Below, piece after piece: positions 1 through 10,967 of a DNA stretch of 64,000 nucleotides. The notes below the pieces were generated by a model. The model had not been told where the DNA came from. It ran no database searches and was given only the letters and a program-made list of their open reading frames with translations. Source of the stretch: Rhynchonema sp. JSB1_4 (taxonomy: Eukaryota; Nematoda; Chromadorea; Monhysterida; Xyalidae). The DNA lies in contig JASAMV010005517.1 of NCBI GenBank assembly GCA_030248065.1, positions 1 to 64,000 on the forward strand, read 5' to 3'. A program made the position numbers and the translations under genes. Positions within the stretch are counted from its first letter, which is position 1; each line of letters begins with the position of its first letter.

Positions 1-960
1 GCCGATGGCCTGGGGGCAGTGTGGTGGCAGGCCAATCGACCCAAGATACCCTAGGGGGGGGAAGGTTTCGGTGTTACTCGAGATACCCCCAGAGGCTACC
101 CAAGATACCCCTCCTATGGTCCGTCAAAAGGCGAAAAAAGGCCGTTTTTGGCATGCAAATTTACGGCAAAATTGTCCTAAAAAATGGGTACTTTTTGACA
201 TTTTTGCCGAAATTTGGCCTAAAATGACCATTTTTGGGTGTTTGCGCGCGGAGCGCGCGATTTTTAGGGGTTCCGAGGTCGAAAAACTCCTATTTTTGCC
301 TTTGAAAGGCATAAATCTACTTACTCGAGATACCTTTTGGGGTCGGCTCGAGATAGATACCCTTCCCCTCCATCCCCCCCTGAGGATTGACTCGAGATAG
401 ATACCCCTTAGGGGGGAATCCCCCAGCCACTACAGTGCCTGGGGGGATTTGGGACCTATAGGAGGGGGTTTGGGGGTTAGGTTTGGGCGAAAAATTGTAA
501 TGTTTTTTATTATGTGTGAAGTCGTGCAGTGTGGTACAGAGGTCGCAACGGGCCGGGTTTGGCCGGCCCGGCCAGAGCCCCCAAATCTCCGGCCCAGCCC
601 GGCCCGAATTTTTGGCTCAGATTTTAACCCAACTTTTGTCATATTTTTTGCACCTATTTTTTTCATAGGCAAAAATGCGTGCTTTTCGACCTCAAAACGC
701 TAAAAATCGCGCAGCGCGCAAACCTCCTTATGATTGCTATTTTAGGCGAATTTTCGGCCAAAATGCAAAAAATACTAATTTTTTTGCCAATTTTGCAGTA
801 TATTGCATGCAAGAAATGCCTTTTTTCGGACCTCAGGGTGCCTTGCAACCTTCTGGAGGCTGGGTAGGGAGGTATCTTGCAGCCATCTGGATCTATCCCC
901 CCAAGGGTACACTACCCTGCAACCATATGCCTGCCAGCCAAACCAGTGTAGTACTTGGCC
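1..960. repeat. Large foldback repeat with GC-rich centre
   Basis: Arms at about 118-312 and 661-838 are imperfect inverted copies of each other: both carry gcgcgatttttag, then gaggtcgaaaa, then tttttgcct. The 430-660 centre is rich in ggccggcccggcc-like blocks. The outer flanks repeat short motifs such as ctcgagatagatacccc and aagatacccc. No reading frame here has coding character; the ORFs run along the arms. It is probably a transposon-derived foldback, and the family is not recognised. Confidence 0.6.
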
Positions 961-1447
961 ATATAGTGACTGAAATTTATTTTTTTCAGAAAAAACGGTT
1001 TTTTTCCGAATGGGCCAAATTGGTCAAATTCGCTCAAGTTGCTCACACCTGCACAAAAACATGCATTTTAAGGTTAATTTTGGCATAATTTCGAATTTCG
1101 ACCAATTTTTATACCCCTGTTTTTTACTTCTGGACCAATACCCCCAAATCGGGGTACCGGGCTAGCTAGCTAGCTTGCTTGCGCCGGACCCCTCCAGCTA
1201 CCTAGCTTTCTTGCTCGGACCAACTACATCACTGGCCTCTCCTGTGTGTTTTAGGTTACGAAAAAGGGTCGTTTTCGAGTTTTAAAACGATTGTATAATA
1301 TGGGCTCGGCTCGGCTCGAGCCCTCATAAATTACCGGTAATTTTTCCGGGTAGTTTGGCGCTCTTGCAGAACGTTTTGCCGAAGGAAATTTTAAAAAATT
1401 TTCCGGCGTAGCGTACTATTTAATACTACGCCGGATCGCTTACAGAA
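961..1447. other. No gene seen; short repeats
   Basis: This AT-rich stretch has a small GCTA microsatellite near 1160-1180 and a GGCTCGGCTCGAGCC palindrome near 1306-1322. A short hairpin ggcgtagcgtactat/atactacgcc lies near 1405-1433. No exon-like frame or splice-bounded ORF was found. Confidence 0.5.
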
Positions 1448-1853
1448 TACCGTAAAAACCTAAATACAGCCCCCCGAAATAGAGCCCCCGTAATACAGCC
1501 CCCCAAAAAGGGGTCAGTGAATTAATAGAGCCCCCCGGAATAGAGCCCCCTAAGTAACATCCCCTATACAGTAGTGTATCAAGGCTTGATAGTGGTGTAC
1601 AGGTACATTTATGCACGTTTGTTGTTCATTCAGAGCACATAATACGCCTCTTGTTGACGAATAGACACGAATAAATGCGATTACAAGCGAAAAAACATCC
1701 TTTCAAATCCCTTTTTAGGGGTTTTTGGGGGTATTTTTGGGAACAATTTTTTAGGTTCGGGTCAGTGAATTAATAGAGGCCCCCCGGAATAGAGCCCCCC
1801 AAAATGGGGTCAGTGATTTAATAGAGCCCCATTCTGTTTAGGTTTTTACAGTA
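1448..1853. mobile_element. TA-flanked MITE, CCGTAAAAACC family, copy 1
   Basis: The left end reads TA-CCGTAAAAACCTAAATA and the right end is its imperfect inverse (TTTAGGTTTTTACAG-TA). TA on both sides is the target duplication expected of mariner-like elements. Inside are repeated blocks of the form aatagagccccccggaatag and ggggtcagtgaatta, also seen in the copy at 51928-52094. The larger size is due to an insertion of roughly 190 bp near 1560-1755. No transposase is present. Confidence 0.7.
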
Positions 1854-1939
1854 TTCTGCCGTGCGTTAAAGCATATACAGTATGTGGGTTCTCGGATCAG
1901 TGACACTTCGATACAATACGACCCACAAACCCCAAACCT

Positions 1940-2095
1940 CTATGCCAGAGCATTCTGCTGTCGGCATACTATTCTGTAATAGATCACGACTTTCTTACAG
2001 AACACTCTGCCGAAGTTTAGTTACTTACAGAATATACAGCCGTCGGCGTACTATTCTGGAATAGATTAAAATTTAGTTCCAGAACAGTCTGCCTC
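1940..2095 (+). repeat. Two-copy tandem repeat of about 80 bp
   Basis: Copies starting at 1960 and 2042 share gtcggc(a/g)tactattctg, then aatagat and cagaac-tctgcc. The duplicated unit contains tttcttacagaa/tagttccagaac hairpin-like pieces. It lies upstream of the first array gene and has no coding character. Confidence 0.5.
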
Positions 2096-2545
2096 ATCAC
2101 AATTCGTCCTGGCTGGTGCCTAAGCCTGACCCCAAAGGAAGTGCAAGTGATGGGCTAACCTTCATTTGGGCTTAGGCAGGAAATCGAAAACACCGATTTT
2201 TGCCTTAAAAAGATATAAAATTGTATGCGAGAGATATGATTTGGAGTTGTGATAGGTATAAGTACTCAAACCCCTCAACACCGCTCGGATTTTTCCGAGG
2301 TGAGCATGGCGAGGGGTAATTCCCCTACCACTACTAGGCCCGAGGCGTGATAGGTATGATTTTCGTCACTCAAAAAGGTAAAAAAACACCGTTTTTAGCA
2401 CGTAATTTTGGCCAAAAAAATCGGTAACAGTCCAAGCGGTGCAACCCGTAACAGCCCAAGCGGTGCAAGATACCCCTCTAACCCATGGGCTAACAAACAA
2501 CTAATTGTCAGAACAAACACCAATAGTTAATTCAATCAATTTCAG
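2096..2545. other. No gene seen upstream of AG1 exon B
   Basis: A short hairpin (gcctaagcc.../...ggcttaggc) lies at about 2108-2180, and ggtgcaa...accc-type short repeats lie near 2430-2470. An exon A (CCHH finger) for AG1 was sought here and in the rest of 1-2545 and was not found. The AG1 start is therefore missing, lost, or outside the window. Confidence 0.5.
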
Positions 2546-5500
2546 CACGACGAGCAGCCGACGTCGCGTGTTCGCCTGCAGCGATGTGACCGAGACGTGG
2601 TATTCGTGTGGCATGGATCGTGACAAGCTGAACATTGATGATTACGATGACATTGTGGTCAAAATGGAGCCCTGCAATGACAAGGATTTGGATTTGAGTT
2701 TGGTGCTAGACAAATCGCTAGATGAGAGGACCGCTGATGTATCACAGACTGAGTCACATGAAACGCAGCCAAGCACCAAACTAGCGGTGGAGACACGCGC
2801 CACGGCTGGTGGGGGTTTCAAGAAGTTTCATTCGCGAAAATCGTCGGGTGCAACGAAAAAGCCGACAGTCGTGCGTCGCATTCGCGTGGTTCCCGAATCA
2901 ATTCAAAAACGTGCCAGTTCGGGTGGTCCGTCTTCGGTGGTGCTTTTGACCACCGTGCCAGCGGATGACGACGATAGTCAAAAGCGGGCACGAAAATTGC
3001 CACTCGCTCAGCAGGACAAAAGTGATTGCAACAAAAAAGGTCATGAAACGTCTATTGGCAGTGTGAAGGCTTCTGGTGGTTTGAAAGCCACGACAACAAC
3101 ATCGGAAACGGACGCGTCACTCAAACGAAGAAGAGCGAAATACACTGCTAACGAATCAGATCCACCAAACAAATCTGGAAATCTACAATTGAAGAAAAAC
3201 AGGAAACGATTGCTGGAAGTGGCTGCGCTGCCGAAGAGGTTCAAGGCAGGTAATCTGACGGACAGCATCGCAGAGTCGACAAGCAGCACAGCCAAACTGG
3301 AGTTTGCCAATGCGCATCAGTTCACGTTCAGACGGGCGCAGTCGGCCGCAGCTGGACTGGCTCTTTTGCCCACACCGGATGAGGTGGACTATCCTGGCAT
3401 TCCGTCACTGTTTGACACGAGATTTGCACGTTAGTTTCGGTTTGTAGTTTTTTGATTTAGTGTTGTAAACAGGGTTTTTGCCACTCATTGGGCCACTAGA
3501 AATTTGGAATAAGTGAGCCACTGGCATTTTAGTGGGCCACTTATCAGCTGCTGTAATTGACCTTGGCAAACTCAATAAGTAGTCAAAAATCGAATGTTTT
3601 TTCGCGCTACGCTCGTTTCTTTGCGTGTTCTGTAACAAGTGTTGATTATCACTGCTGTATAGTCACCTTCCCATTTTGTAACAAAAAGTGCTTCAGAATC
3701 TCAAATTTTCGCCCGGCCCCCGGTTTAGTTGCTTTTTTAATGCGCCAGTGTCTTCTCGTGATATAAAATACGCAAAAAATGCACAGGCACATGCTAAAAT
3801 AGCGTGTATGCCCCTATATCTTAGAAGGAGTGTATAGCAGTGTTTTATTTAGTTTTTTATAAATGTTAGCAATTTTTATAATAATAGAATGAGCCACCAA
3901 ATTTCAGAATTGAGACGCTAGATCTTGGCAAGTAAGCCACCTGGCCCATTTTTTAAAAAAACCCCTGATGTAAATGTAGTTGAATTTGCCCATTTTGGAT
4001 GTGTGTGAGCAATGTAGGCACTGATTTTTGCCTGGGCATTGTTATCTTGAAAACTGTGGCTGTGGGCGGATTATCGACCATCGGAAAAGAGCTCATTAGT
4101 TGGTGTAAGAAAATAGTTCTTCGTTTGTTGAACTTAGTCGAAATCTGCGCCGTCGCAGATGAGAAAATCAGCCACATGGACAAATTTGACTCCCGCCTGG
4201 AAGCCTGCAGTCTCTTTTATTTCGCGCTTTTATTTCCAGTTGAAAAACTGTCAACAAGCGGGGCTAAAATCGTCGAGCTTCGTGCGCGTATCAGCGCGAT
4301 TGATCAAGCCAAGGTTTGGATACGCGAATACACCGAGCTTTCGGGCACGGAATGGTTGTGCACACAAACACGAGGTGATCGCAGTGTGAAAGGTGATGGC
4401 GGCGGTGCTGCCATCGATTACCATTGCAGGTGTGCAGATGTCATTGGGAAAGCTTGGAGTTTTTGTTGAATGAGCTATTATTGTATTAATATCATTACCT
4501 ATTGGAAGAGAAAGGGGTTTCGCTGATCACTTTTGTCCGTTGCTTTGTCATCTCTTATTCGGTCTTCCGAGAAATATTTCCTAACGTTCTTATGACAGAA
4601 TTAAAATAACTAAGCAACTGTTGCACCATGTGTACATATCAATCAATATTTGTAGATTCTCAGCAATGAGCAAAACGCGAGCCGTCAACGACAGCAAACT
4701 GAATCGTGGCTGCAAAGCGCGTGTGCGCATCATGATGTCGTCCATTCATAAAATTGGAGCGATTCGATTTATCGACGAACACAATCACGACATCGATCTG
4801 TCGGTGCGCAGACCGAATCCGGATGTTGGTTGCGTTTGCTTTTTTGTAGTTTTGATTTTTTTGGCCAATTTGATTGAGTCAGAAAGTTAAACGTTCACAT
4901 GGCGATTAGGATCGAACTGTGGATTGGATCTGCATTTTTCGCGTGACTGACATCTCTGATTGCGAACAGGCAAAAGTTATACAGTATATTTTCTATGAAC
5001 AGCTTTTGCGTTGGTGCTGGTCGAAATCAGGTCGAAATATTCTGTTTGAAACGTAAATGTCACGCCGTCAAGGGTAATCCAACTTTCAGCTTGGCATTGG
5101 CCAGTACAATAACTATTTTGCAGACTGTGCTCCACATCGAGTCCTATTGTCAAGCGGGTATGCGAGTGCCGCAAGCACATGCCTTTCATGAGCAAATGCT
5201 GAGAGAGCTACCGAATTTCACCGAGGAAATGCTGGAGGACACTTCGATCATGCCGAATCAGAGACAATTCTCAGCCATTTACAATCGATACAAGAAAAAC
5301 AATCCGGAAGTGACGCAGGTATGTCTTTTTGTTGGAGATTTGATCAGTTTCAGTTTTTCTTGTATGAATTTGTTTCTTCAGATGCTCGCATCGTGTTATG
5401 TCCCTGGAAAGGACGTCAGTCGAGTCAAAGTCAGCGATCAACGGTTTCAGATCATGCAAGAGGTTGGAACTTTTCATTACATCTATATAACATTGAACTT

Positions 5501-6302
5501 TTCGTTAGTTGTATATTACACAGAATGATGTTCTCACTAAGACCTCCACAATCTCTGAGATTTTGGTTAATGAGCGCGTGAATTTCCGATTAATTGTGAC
5601 TCGCACCTAGTGGACGGCGCCTGATAAGATTTGAAAATCTCAGAGGTTAGATCCACTGCAGTAGAATGGTTTGCCTTCTCATTCTCAGACGGCCCGTTAT
5701 TTCCACGAGTACACGGCGCGTGGCATGTCTGCGCAACAGTCGGTCGCATATCACGAACAAATGTTGCGCGATCGACCCGATTTTGTGCCGCAAATGTTGG
5801 AGGATTCGGCCTACATGCCCACTCGCAAGCAGATTCAGTATTTCCGCGAGAAATACAGACGACAGTTGAAAAGTCAGGCCAGGAAATATGGCATTCAGGT
5901 TTGCTCGAGGTTTTTTATAGGTCAATTGGCCCGAGGTGTTCGCATCGACGAGGCCTGGCATGTTGCACTATTGTTAAGTTTAGCGTTTGGGATAGTTTTC
6001 TGAAGCCCAGCTCTGATTCTGTTTTGATCGGTCCGGCCTGGGTCTGCCGTCGTGGCTTTGTATGATGTATAATCCGATGTGCGCGATGGTTTCTCCTGGG
6101 TTTGTTACTGACAAAAAACCTTCACGCTGTTGGAAATTGATCCGAGTAAGCTTGGATACCCTAAGTACCAAGAAACCGAACCTATCACCGAAACGTCTTT
6201 GGCAATTCAAGAATATGCCAAAAATTAAAACACAATTTGCAGGACGAAAGTGCGTTCGAAGTCTACCAACCGCAGTTTGAAGACGAAGTCTACATTGTTT
6301 AG
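2546..6302 (+). CDS. AG1: divergent MULE/FAR1-like DNA-binding protein, 5' partial
   Basis: Exons: 2546-3429, 4240-4429, 4656-4824, 5124-5318, 5382-5462, 5689-5898, 6243-6302, about 595 codons. Exon B opens SRRRVFACSDVTETWY, contains the VVKMEP sumoylation-like site and ends in an IPSLFDTRFA tail. Exons C and D give one zinc-binding unit (HCR, then GCKARVRIM and DEHNHD). Two F-type exons follow, separated by an E-type exon (YVPGK...): the first reads HEQMLRELPNF, the second HEQMLRDRPDF...YMPTRKQ. The last exon ends QPQFEDEVYIV-stop. No first exon with the CCHH finger and no G exon was found. Phases are consistent from exon B to the stop. This is the most divergent member; its F exons look closest to the ancestral transposase-protein segment. 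A nuclear DNA-binding role is inferred. Confidence 0.75.
3470..3967. mobile_element. MITE-like element in AG1 intron
   Basis: Inverted ends read cagggtttttgcc...tgggcca on the left and tggccca...aaaaacccctg on the right. Internal copies of gagccac(t/c) occur near both ends. It fills about 500 of the 810 bp between the B and C exons of AG1. No ORF of its own stands out. Element class is undetermined. Confidence 0.5.
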
Positions 6303-6605
6303 AAAATATTGACTTTCGGAACTCTTGCTGTTCTTACCGTTGCTTCCCGTTTATTTCATCAGTCACACTGTTGTGCATCTTTTGGTGCGTGTCAGCTTGT
6401 TTGTTGCTTTTGTATTCAAACTGTTACGTGTTAAAAAGCAAAGCATAAAAACCAATGAAAATAGGATAATTGGAATGCGGAAACGTGGTTGTGTGACCAG
6501 CCGACAAACTATTAAACATCGTCGGTTATTGGCTTAATGTAAATTGGTATATTTGGTGCGACATTTGCTATGCATTGTGCTCTGTCAGGGCATGTATTTA
6601 TTATT

Positions 6606-9600
6606 ATGACGCAAAACACGACCAACATACTGCGGCAATGTGGCCTGCCCGATGCCGGCACTTCATTTTTCTCGGAATGCGAATTCTGCAATGGCTTGTT
6701 CCCAATGGAATGCGTGCTTGATCACGTCAAAGTGGGACATGAAGATGAGATGAGGTTGGCTTCGTGTTTCATAATTGTACAGCATTGGTTGGAACTAGAA
6801 GTCGAAAACGTTATTATCGCATATGTATTTTGCTGATCGTATATTTAGCTTTTTGAAATTTTTCGGGGAAAAATCTACTTGCAGGCCTGGTCTTAACGCT
6901 CGTCGTCGTGTGTTCGCGTGCATGGACGTGACCAACACGTGGTATTCGAACTCAAGCAACGTTGATTCTCCAACAAAACCGCCTTCGAACACCGAACCTG
7001 TGGTCAGTCCGGTAGCTGTCGCAGCACCGGCGATCGTGGTCAAAGTCGAGACTGACGATGTCTCTGACGAGCACCGACCACCGCCACAGGCCGCCATCCT
7101 GGATTCGGACTCAGACGCGGAACAGGCGGCGCATCCGGGCTCAGATCAGGACCAAGAAGCTGACTTGGACATGCCAGTTCTGGCGGAAAGACCTGTCAAG
7201 AGGGAAAAGGTCGCGCCGAAACTTTTTCGCGCGATTCCGTTGGATGATTCTGTGGTCGAGGTCAAGGTGCTAACTCCGATGATCAGCAAGACCCTGGAGG
7301 AGAATGGCGATGCTTTGATGTTGATGGGGCTTGATGTGGACATGCCAACACCGAAACGAAAGCGTGGCCGACCGAAGACGAGCGATCCGGGATTGGAGTG
7401 GATGGAAGAGGACTATTATTTCGACCCGAAATACAGCAATATTGAGGAAATGGTCAGCAAAATGTCGAAACTGTCCAAACCGGATCGGACCCGTTTTCCG
7501 GAGATACCGACGATTTTGGACACCAGATTTGCGCGTGCGTTGTTTCTTGTGAATTAGTTTTGTAATTTTATGTATCTTGTCTGGTATGCAACGTTGTGAT
7601 CGGCCCTGTTCAATTCCGGGACCGGAGCGATCAGCTAGTTAAATACCGGACATTACGCCCGGTAAACGTTTTTTATCCAAACCGATTTCCCATTTCTTGC
7701 AGTTGAAAAAGTCGAACTTTCTGGTGCGCGATCGGTGGAATTTCGTGCACGAATCAGTACAGTCAACCAGATGAAAAAGTGGATCAGGGATTATGAGAAG
7801 AGATCGGGCTCAAGATGGCATTGTGTATTCGACAACAAACCACGATCAAGTGACATGTCCATTATTACGCGTTGGTACTGTGAGCACAGGTGGGTTATCG
7901 TTGATTAATGCTTCATATACCGGAGTTTTCCGGCTGGAGCACCAGGGGCATTATTCGGATAAAGTGCGGAAATCTAGTTTTTTGTGAAGAATGTTTTTAA
8001 CAAGTTGAGCCGCTCGGAAAGTCCTCAGACTACCAATCAGTGATGAAGTTTTCTTTTCATGTTATTTTGAGTCAGTTCGTTGTATAAATGCATCAATAAT
8101 GCACGTATGCAGACGAAACAATGAAAAACATAAGCACAAGCTGCCGCGGTGAAGAAAACAGCCGACTTGTTCAGGAAAATTTAGTACCGAAGGACAGAGA
8201 CATAAATTCCAAACAGAGCTCCATGAGGCTGTGATTGGAAAATCTGCCGAACTGAGCCCCATGGGGCACTATTCGGGGGAGGCAGGGAGGCCTCGGGAAA
8301 ACTCCGACACTGTTCGCGACCGAATTTAGCAGTTCAGAGAAGAAACAATGGGACCTGGCTTTTGTGACGCTAGCAGCCCTGAAGCATCCGGGAATAATTG
8401 TGTAAGCCAAAACAGGAATCAATTATCCTAGGACAATGAGAGATTGCGCCAAAATATTTTGGTGCATTATCGGAGGCAGATTTTATTTGTTACTACATTT
8501 CCACTGTTTCAGACGCAGTCAACAACAACGTCGTCTATTACCGCACGATCGTTGTGCGATGCGTATCCGATTCATGATCTCACCCGAGCACAGTTTTGCT
8601 GGCATTCTCATCACCGGAGAGCACAATCACGGTGATCCGATGCCAACATTCAATCAATCACAACTCGTTGTCGTCAAAACATCGAATCGACTCAAAAAGG
8701 AACCGCCGTTATTGCGGACTGATTGGATCAGGAATAAGTTCTTCGATCCGAAGTTTGGACATTTGGGCGTTGTGGTTGCCGCACTGGATGAGCTGCCGAA
8801 GCCGGACCCAGAGCGATATCCGGACATACCGACCTCGTTTGATACGCGGTTTTCGTGTTGGTGTCGTTTTGCTGAGAGTTTTTGGCCGGATTATCTAAGT
8901 GGAAAGACTGCTTCGCGCCCTGTAACCGAAAACATGTGAGATTTATTCATAGTTCTGATATTACTCAGCGTATGATACATACTGTTGCCAGGCAGCTGAT
9001 AAACAACTTGCAAAGCTGGAAATATACCAAGTTTCAAATTTCATTACAAAACCTCAAGCTCAAGTGTGGTGCATTTCAGTCTACTTGTCCACGTTGATCG
9101 ATCTAAGTCGCATGTTTTAGTGAATCGTGGGCATCCGTGAAGATGACGTGATCAAGATTGATGCTAACAGCAAGTTTGATGCACAGACCCTTCTTCTGAA
9201 CATTTCATTTCAGTGGAGAAACTCGAAGACAACGGTTCGAAATCGATCGAATTTCGCGCCCGGATCGGGAGCATCGAAGAAATGAAGACCTGGATCAAGG
9301 AATATGAGGCGTTGTCGGACAGCAAGTGGCATTTTGTGCTCGATAAACAACAAAAGAAACGACCAGACACATTGATCACGCGGTGGTACTGCCAATCCAG
9401 GTTGGGGTCTGCTGACAAAAGTAACGAATTATGGAATCCAAAGTAATTTTGGTTGCGCAATTGTCGCAGAGTAGAATTTCGTTTTGAACGTGCGTGCTGG
9501 AGCGCTTTTGGTCTCTAATTCATTCATTCTGCTTCTACAGTTCTGTTTCTTTAACAATGGAGTTGAAAGATGAAGTATTGTTCCGAGGAACCCTCTGACA

Positions 9601-10631
9601 ATACCGGCGAAATATTTCACAACTTCAAGCTCTTGTCGCTGGCTGATACAGCCATTGCTTTGCGACACAGCAGTTTTTTTGTGCTACCTTACGTTTTCGG
9701 CTCACTGTGGAGCAATGAAAGGCCATAATCTCTCTTGCTTTCATTCGCAGACGTTGGCGCACTGATCCGAGCGTGAAACGTATGAAGGATTCGCCGAAAG
9801 ATTGTCCGATGCGAATTCGTTTCCTGATCTCAACCGAGTTCAACATCGCTGGCATTGTGTTCACCGGCGAGCATAATCACGCTGAATGGACGGTTTGGCG
9901 ATGTTTCAAAGATGTTTTGATTTTTGAAACTGTTCTGCGCACGATGTTGTGGCTTATCCAACGTCAACTTTCAGAGCATGAAATTGCAAAACTCCAGGGC
10001 GTACAAGCCGCGCAAACTAGTCGATGTCGGCAAACCCGGCGAAGCACGTTATGAGGAGTTGCAGAAAGTTAGCATTTCATTTGTTCACTTGCCCTTGTCG
10101 ATTTTAGAAAGTTATTTTTTGTCATTGTTGTTACTTTTCAGACCACACGCGAGTTCCACGAGTACATCCGTCAGGGCATGACGCAGAAAGAAATGCTGGC
10201 GCATCACGAAAAAGTGCTCAGAGCTCGGCCGGACTTCAAAGAGGACATGTTGACCGATCCTATTTACATGCCACCGCGCAAGCAGATTGTGCACTACAGG
10301 AATAAGTTTCTCAGCGAATTGAAGAACCGGGCTGCTAAAAGCGGCACTGATGTTCATGTGAGTCATTTTATTATTGTAAGAGTTAGTATTTGCCATTCTT
10401 TGCATGTTCCTTTTCTTGTTTCAGACCCACTTTGCATACATACACTACAAACGGCAGCTGAAACGCAAAGGCAAGCGCAGTGCTGACAAAATCGCTAACT
10501 TGGTGAGCACCTTGACGTCACATTTTCATGTAGTCTTACTTGCCTGCCATTACGACATTTTTTAGGATGAAGGTGATTATATGCCCGAATGTGAAGACGA
10601 AGATTTCATGGAATTCGATGCAACATTGTAA
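6606..10631 (+). CDS. AG2: two-unit MULE/FAR1-like zinc-binding protein
   Basis: Exons: 6606-6754 (A), 6885-7534 (B), 7703-7889 (C), 8513-8856 (D1), 9214-9400 (C'), 9751-9892 (D2), 9975-10067 (E), 10142-10357 (F), 10425-10502 (G), 10566-10631 (H); 703 residues, all phases closing. Residues about 20-45 form a CCHH finger (CEFC...DHVKVGH). Exon B carries RRRVFACMDVTNTWY, the VVKVET site and an AT-hook-like KRKRGRPK. Two C+D units follow, each with a W-x-KxYE helix region, a WYC or Trp-Cys ligand, a second Cys (CAMRIRF, CPMRIRF) and EHNH. F reads HHEKVLRARPDF and H ends MPECEDEDF. It probably binds DNA in the nucleus, a role inferred from similarity to animal MULE-protein N-termini; no transposase core is present. 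The ATG at 6606 is taken because it precedes the finger by a length close to that of the paralogs. Confidence 0.85.
7918..8309. mobile_element. MITE, CCGGAGTTTTCC family, in AG2 intron
   Basis: The left end is TA-CCGGAGTTTTCCGG and the right end is its imperfect inverse GGGAAAACTCCGAC. Subterminal blocks such as ggggca(c/t)tattcgg appear in inverted orientation at both ends. It sits in the intron between exons C and D1. Related ends occur at 42264-43778 and 59609-60068. The interior has no coding frame. Confidence 0.6.
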
Positions 10632-10967
10632 ATGTTTTGTAATTTATTTATTTGACATTGTCATTGTGATCGGTGCAAGATTGTCAAGTTTTACACGCTT
10701 ATGTCTGTATTTTTGTACAAAAGTCAACTCCGTATTGCCTAAAGTGCTCGATTTCGTCTGTGCAATTGTCCGTTATGCTATGATACTCGCTTAGCGCTTG
10801 ATATTGATTAAAAACTGGCATGCTTTATTCAGAAGGCAGTTTGATTCAGGTTCACAACGCGGTTGAGATTCCGCCACTATACCGATAAGTATCTTCGCGA
10901 TGTCAAAGGTTTTTTTGCACGTATGTCAAGGAAAAAGGCGGAAATTTTACTCTGAGTTTTTGTTTAT

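Noticed and set aside
1450..1830. Regularly repeated gaatagagccccc blocks as a CRISPR array
   Set aside because: Repeat units vary in length and spacing, sit inside a TIR-bounded MITE, and the context is eukaryotic with no cas genes.
5647..5961. Minus-strand 104-codon ORF
   Set aside because: Antisense shadow of the second F exon of AG1, which is conserved on the plus strand.
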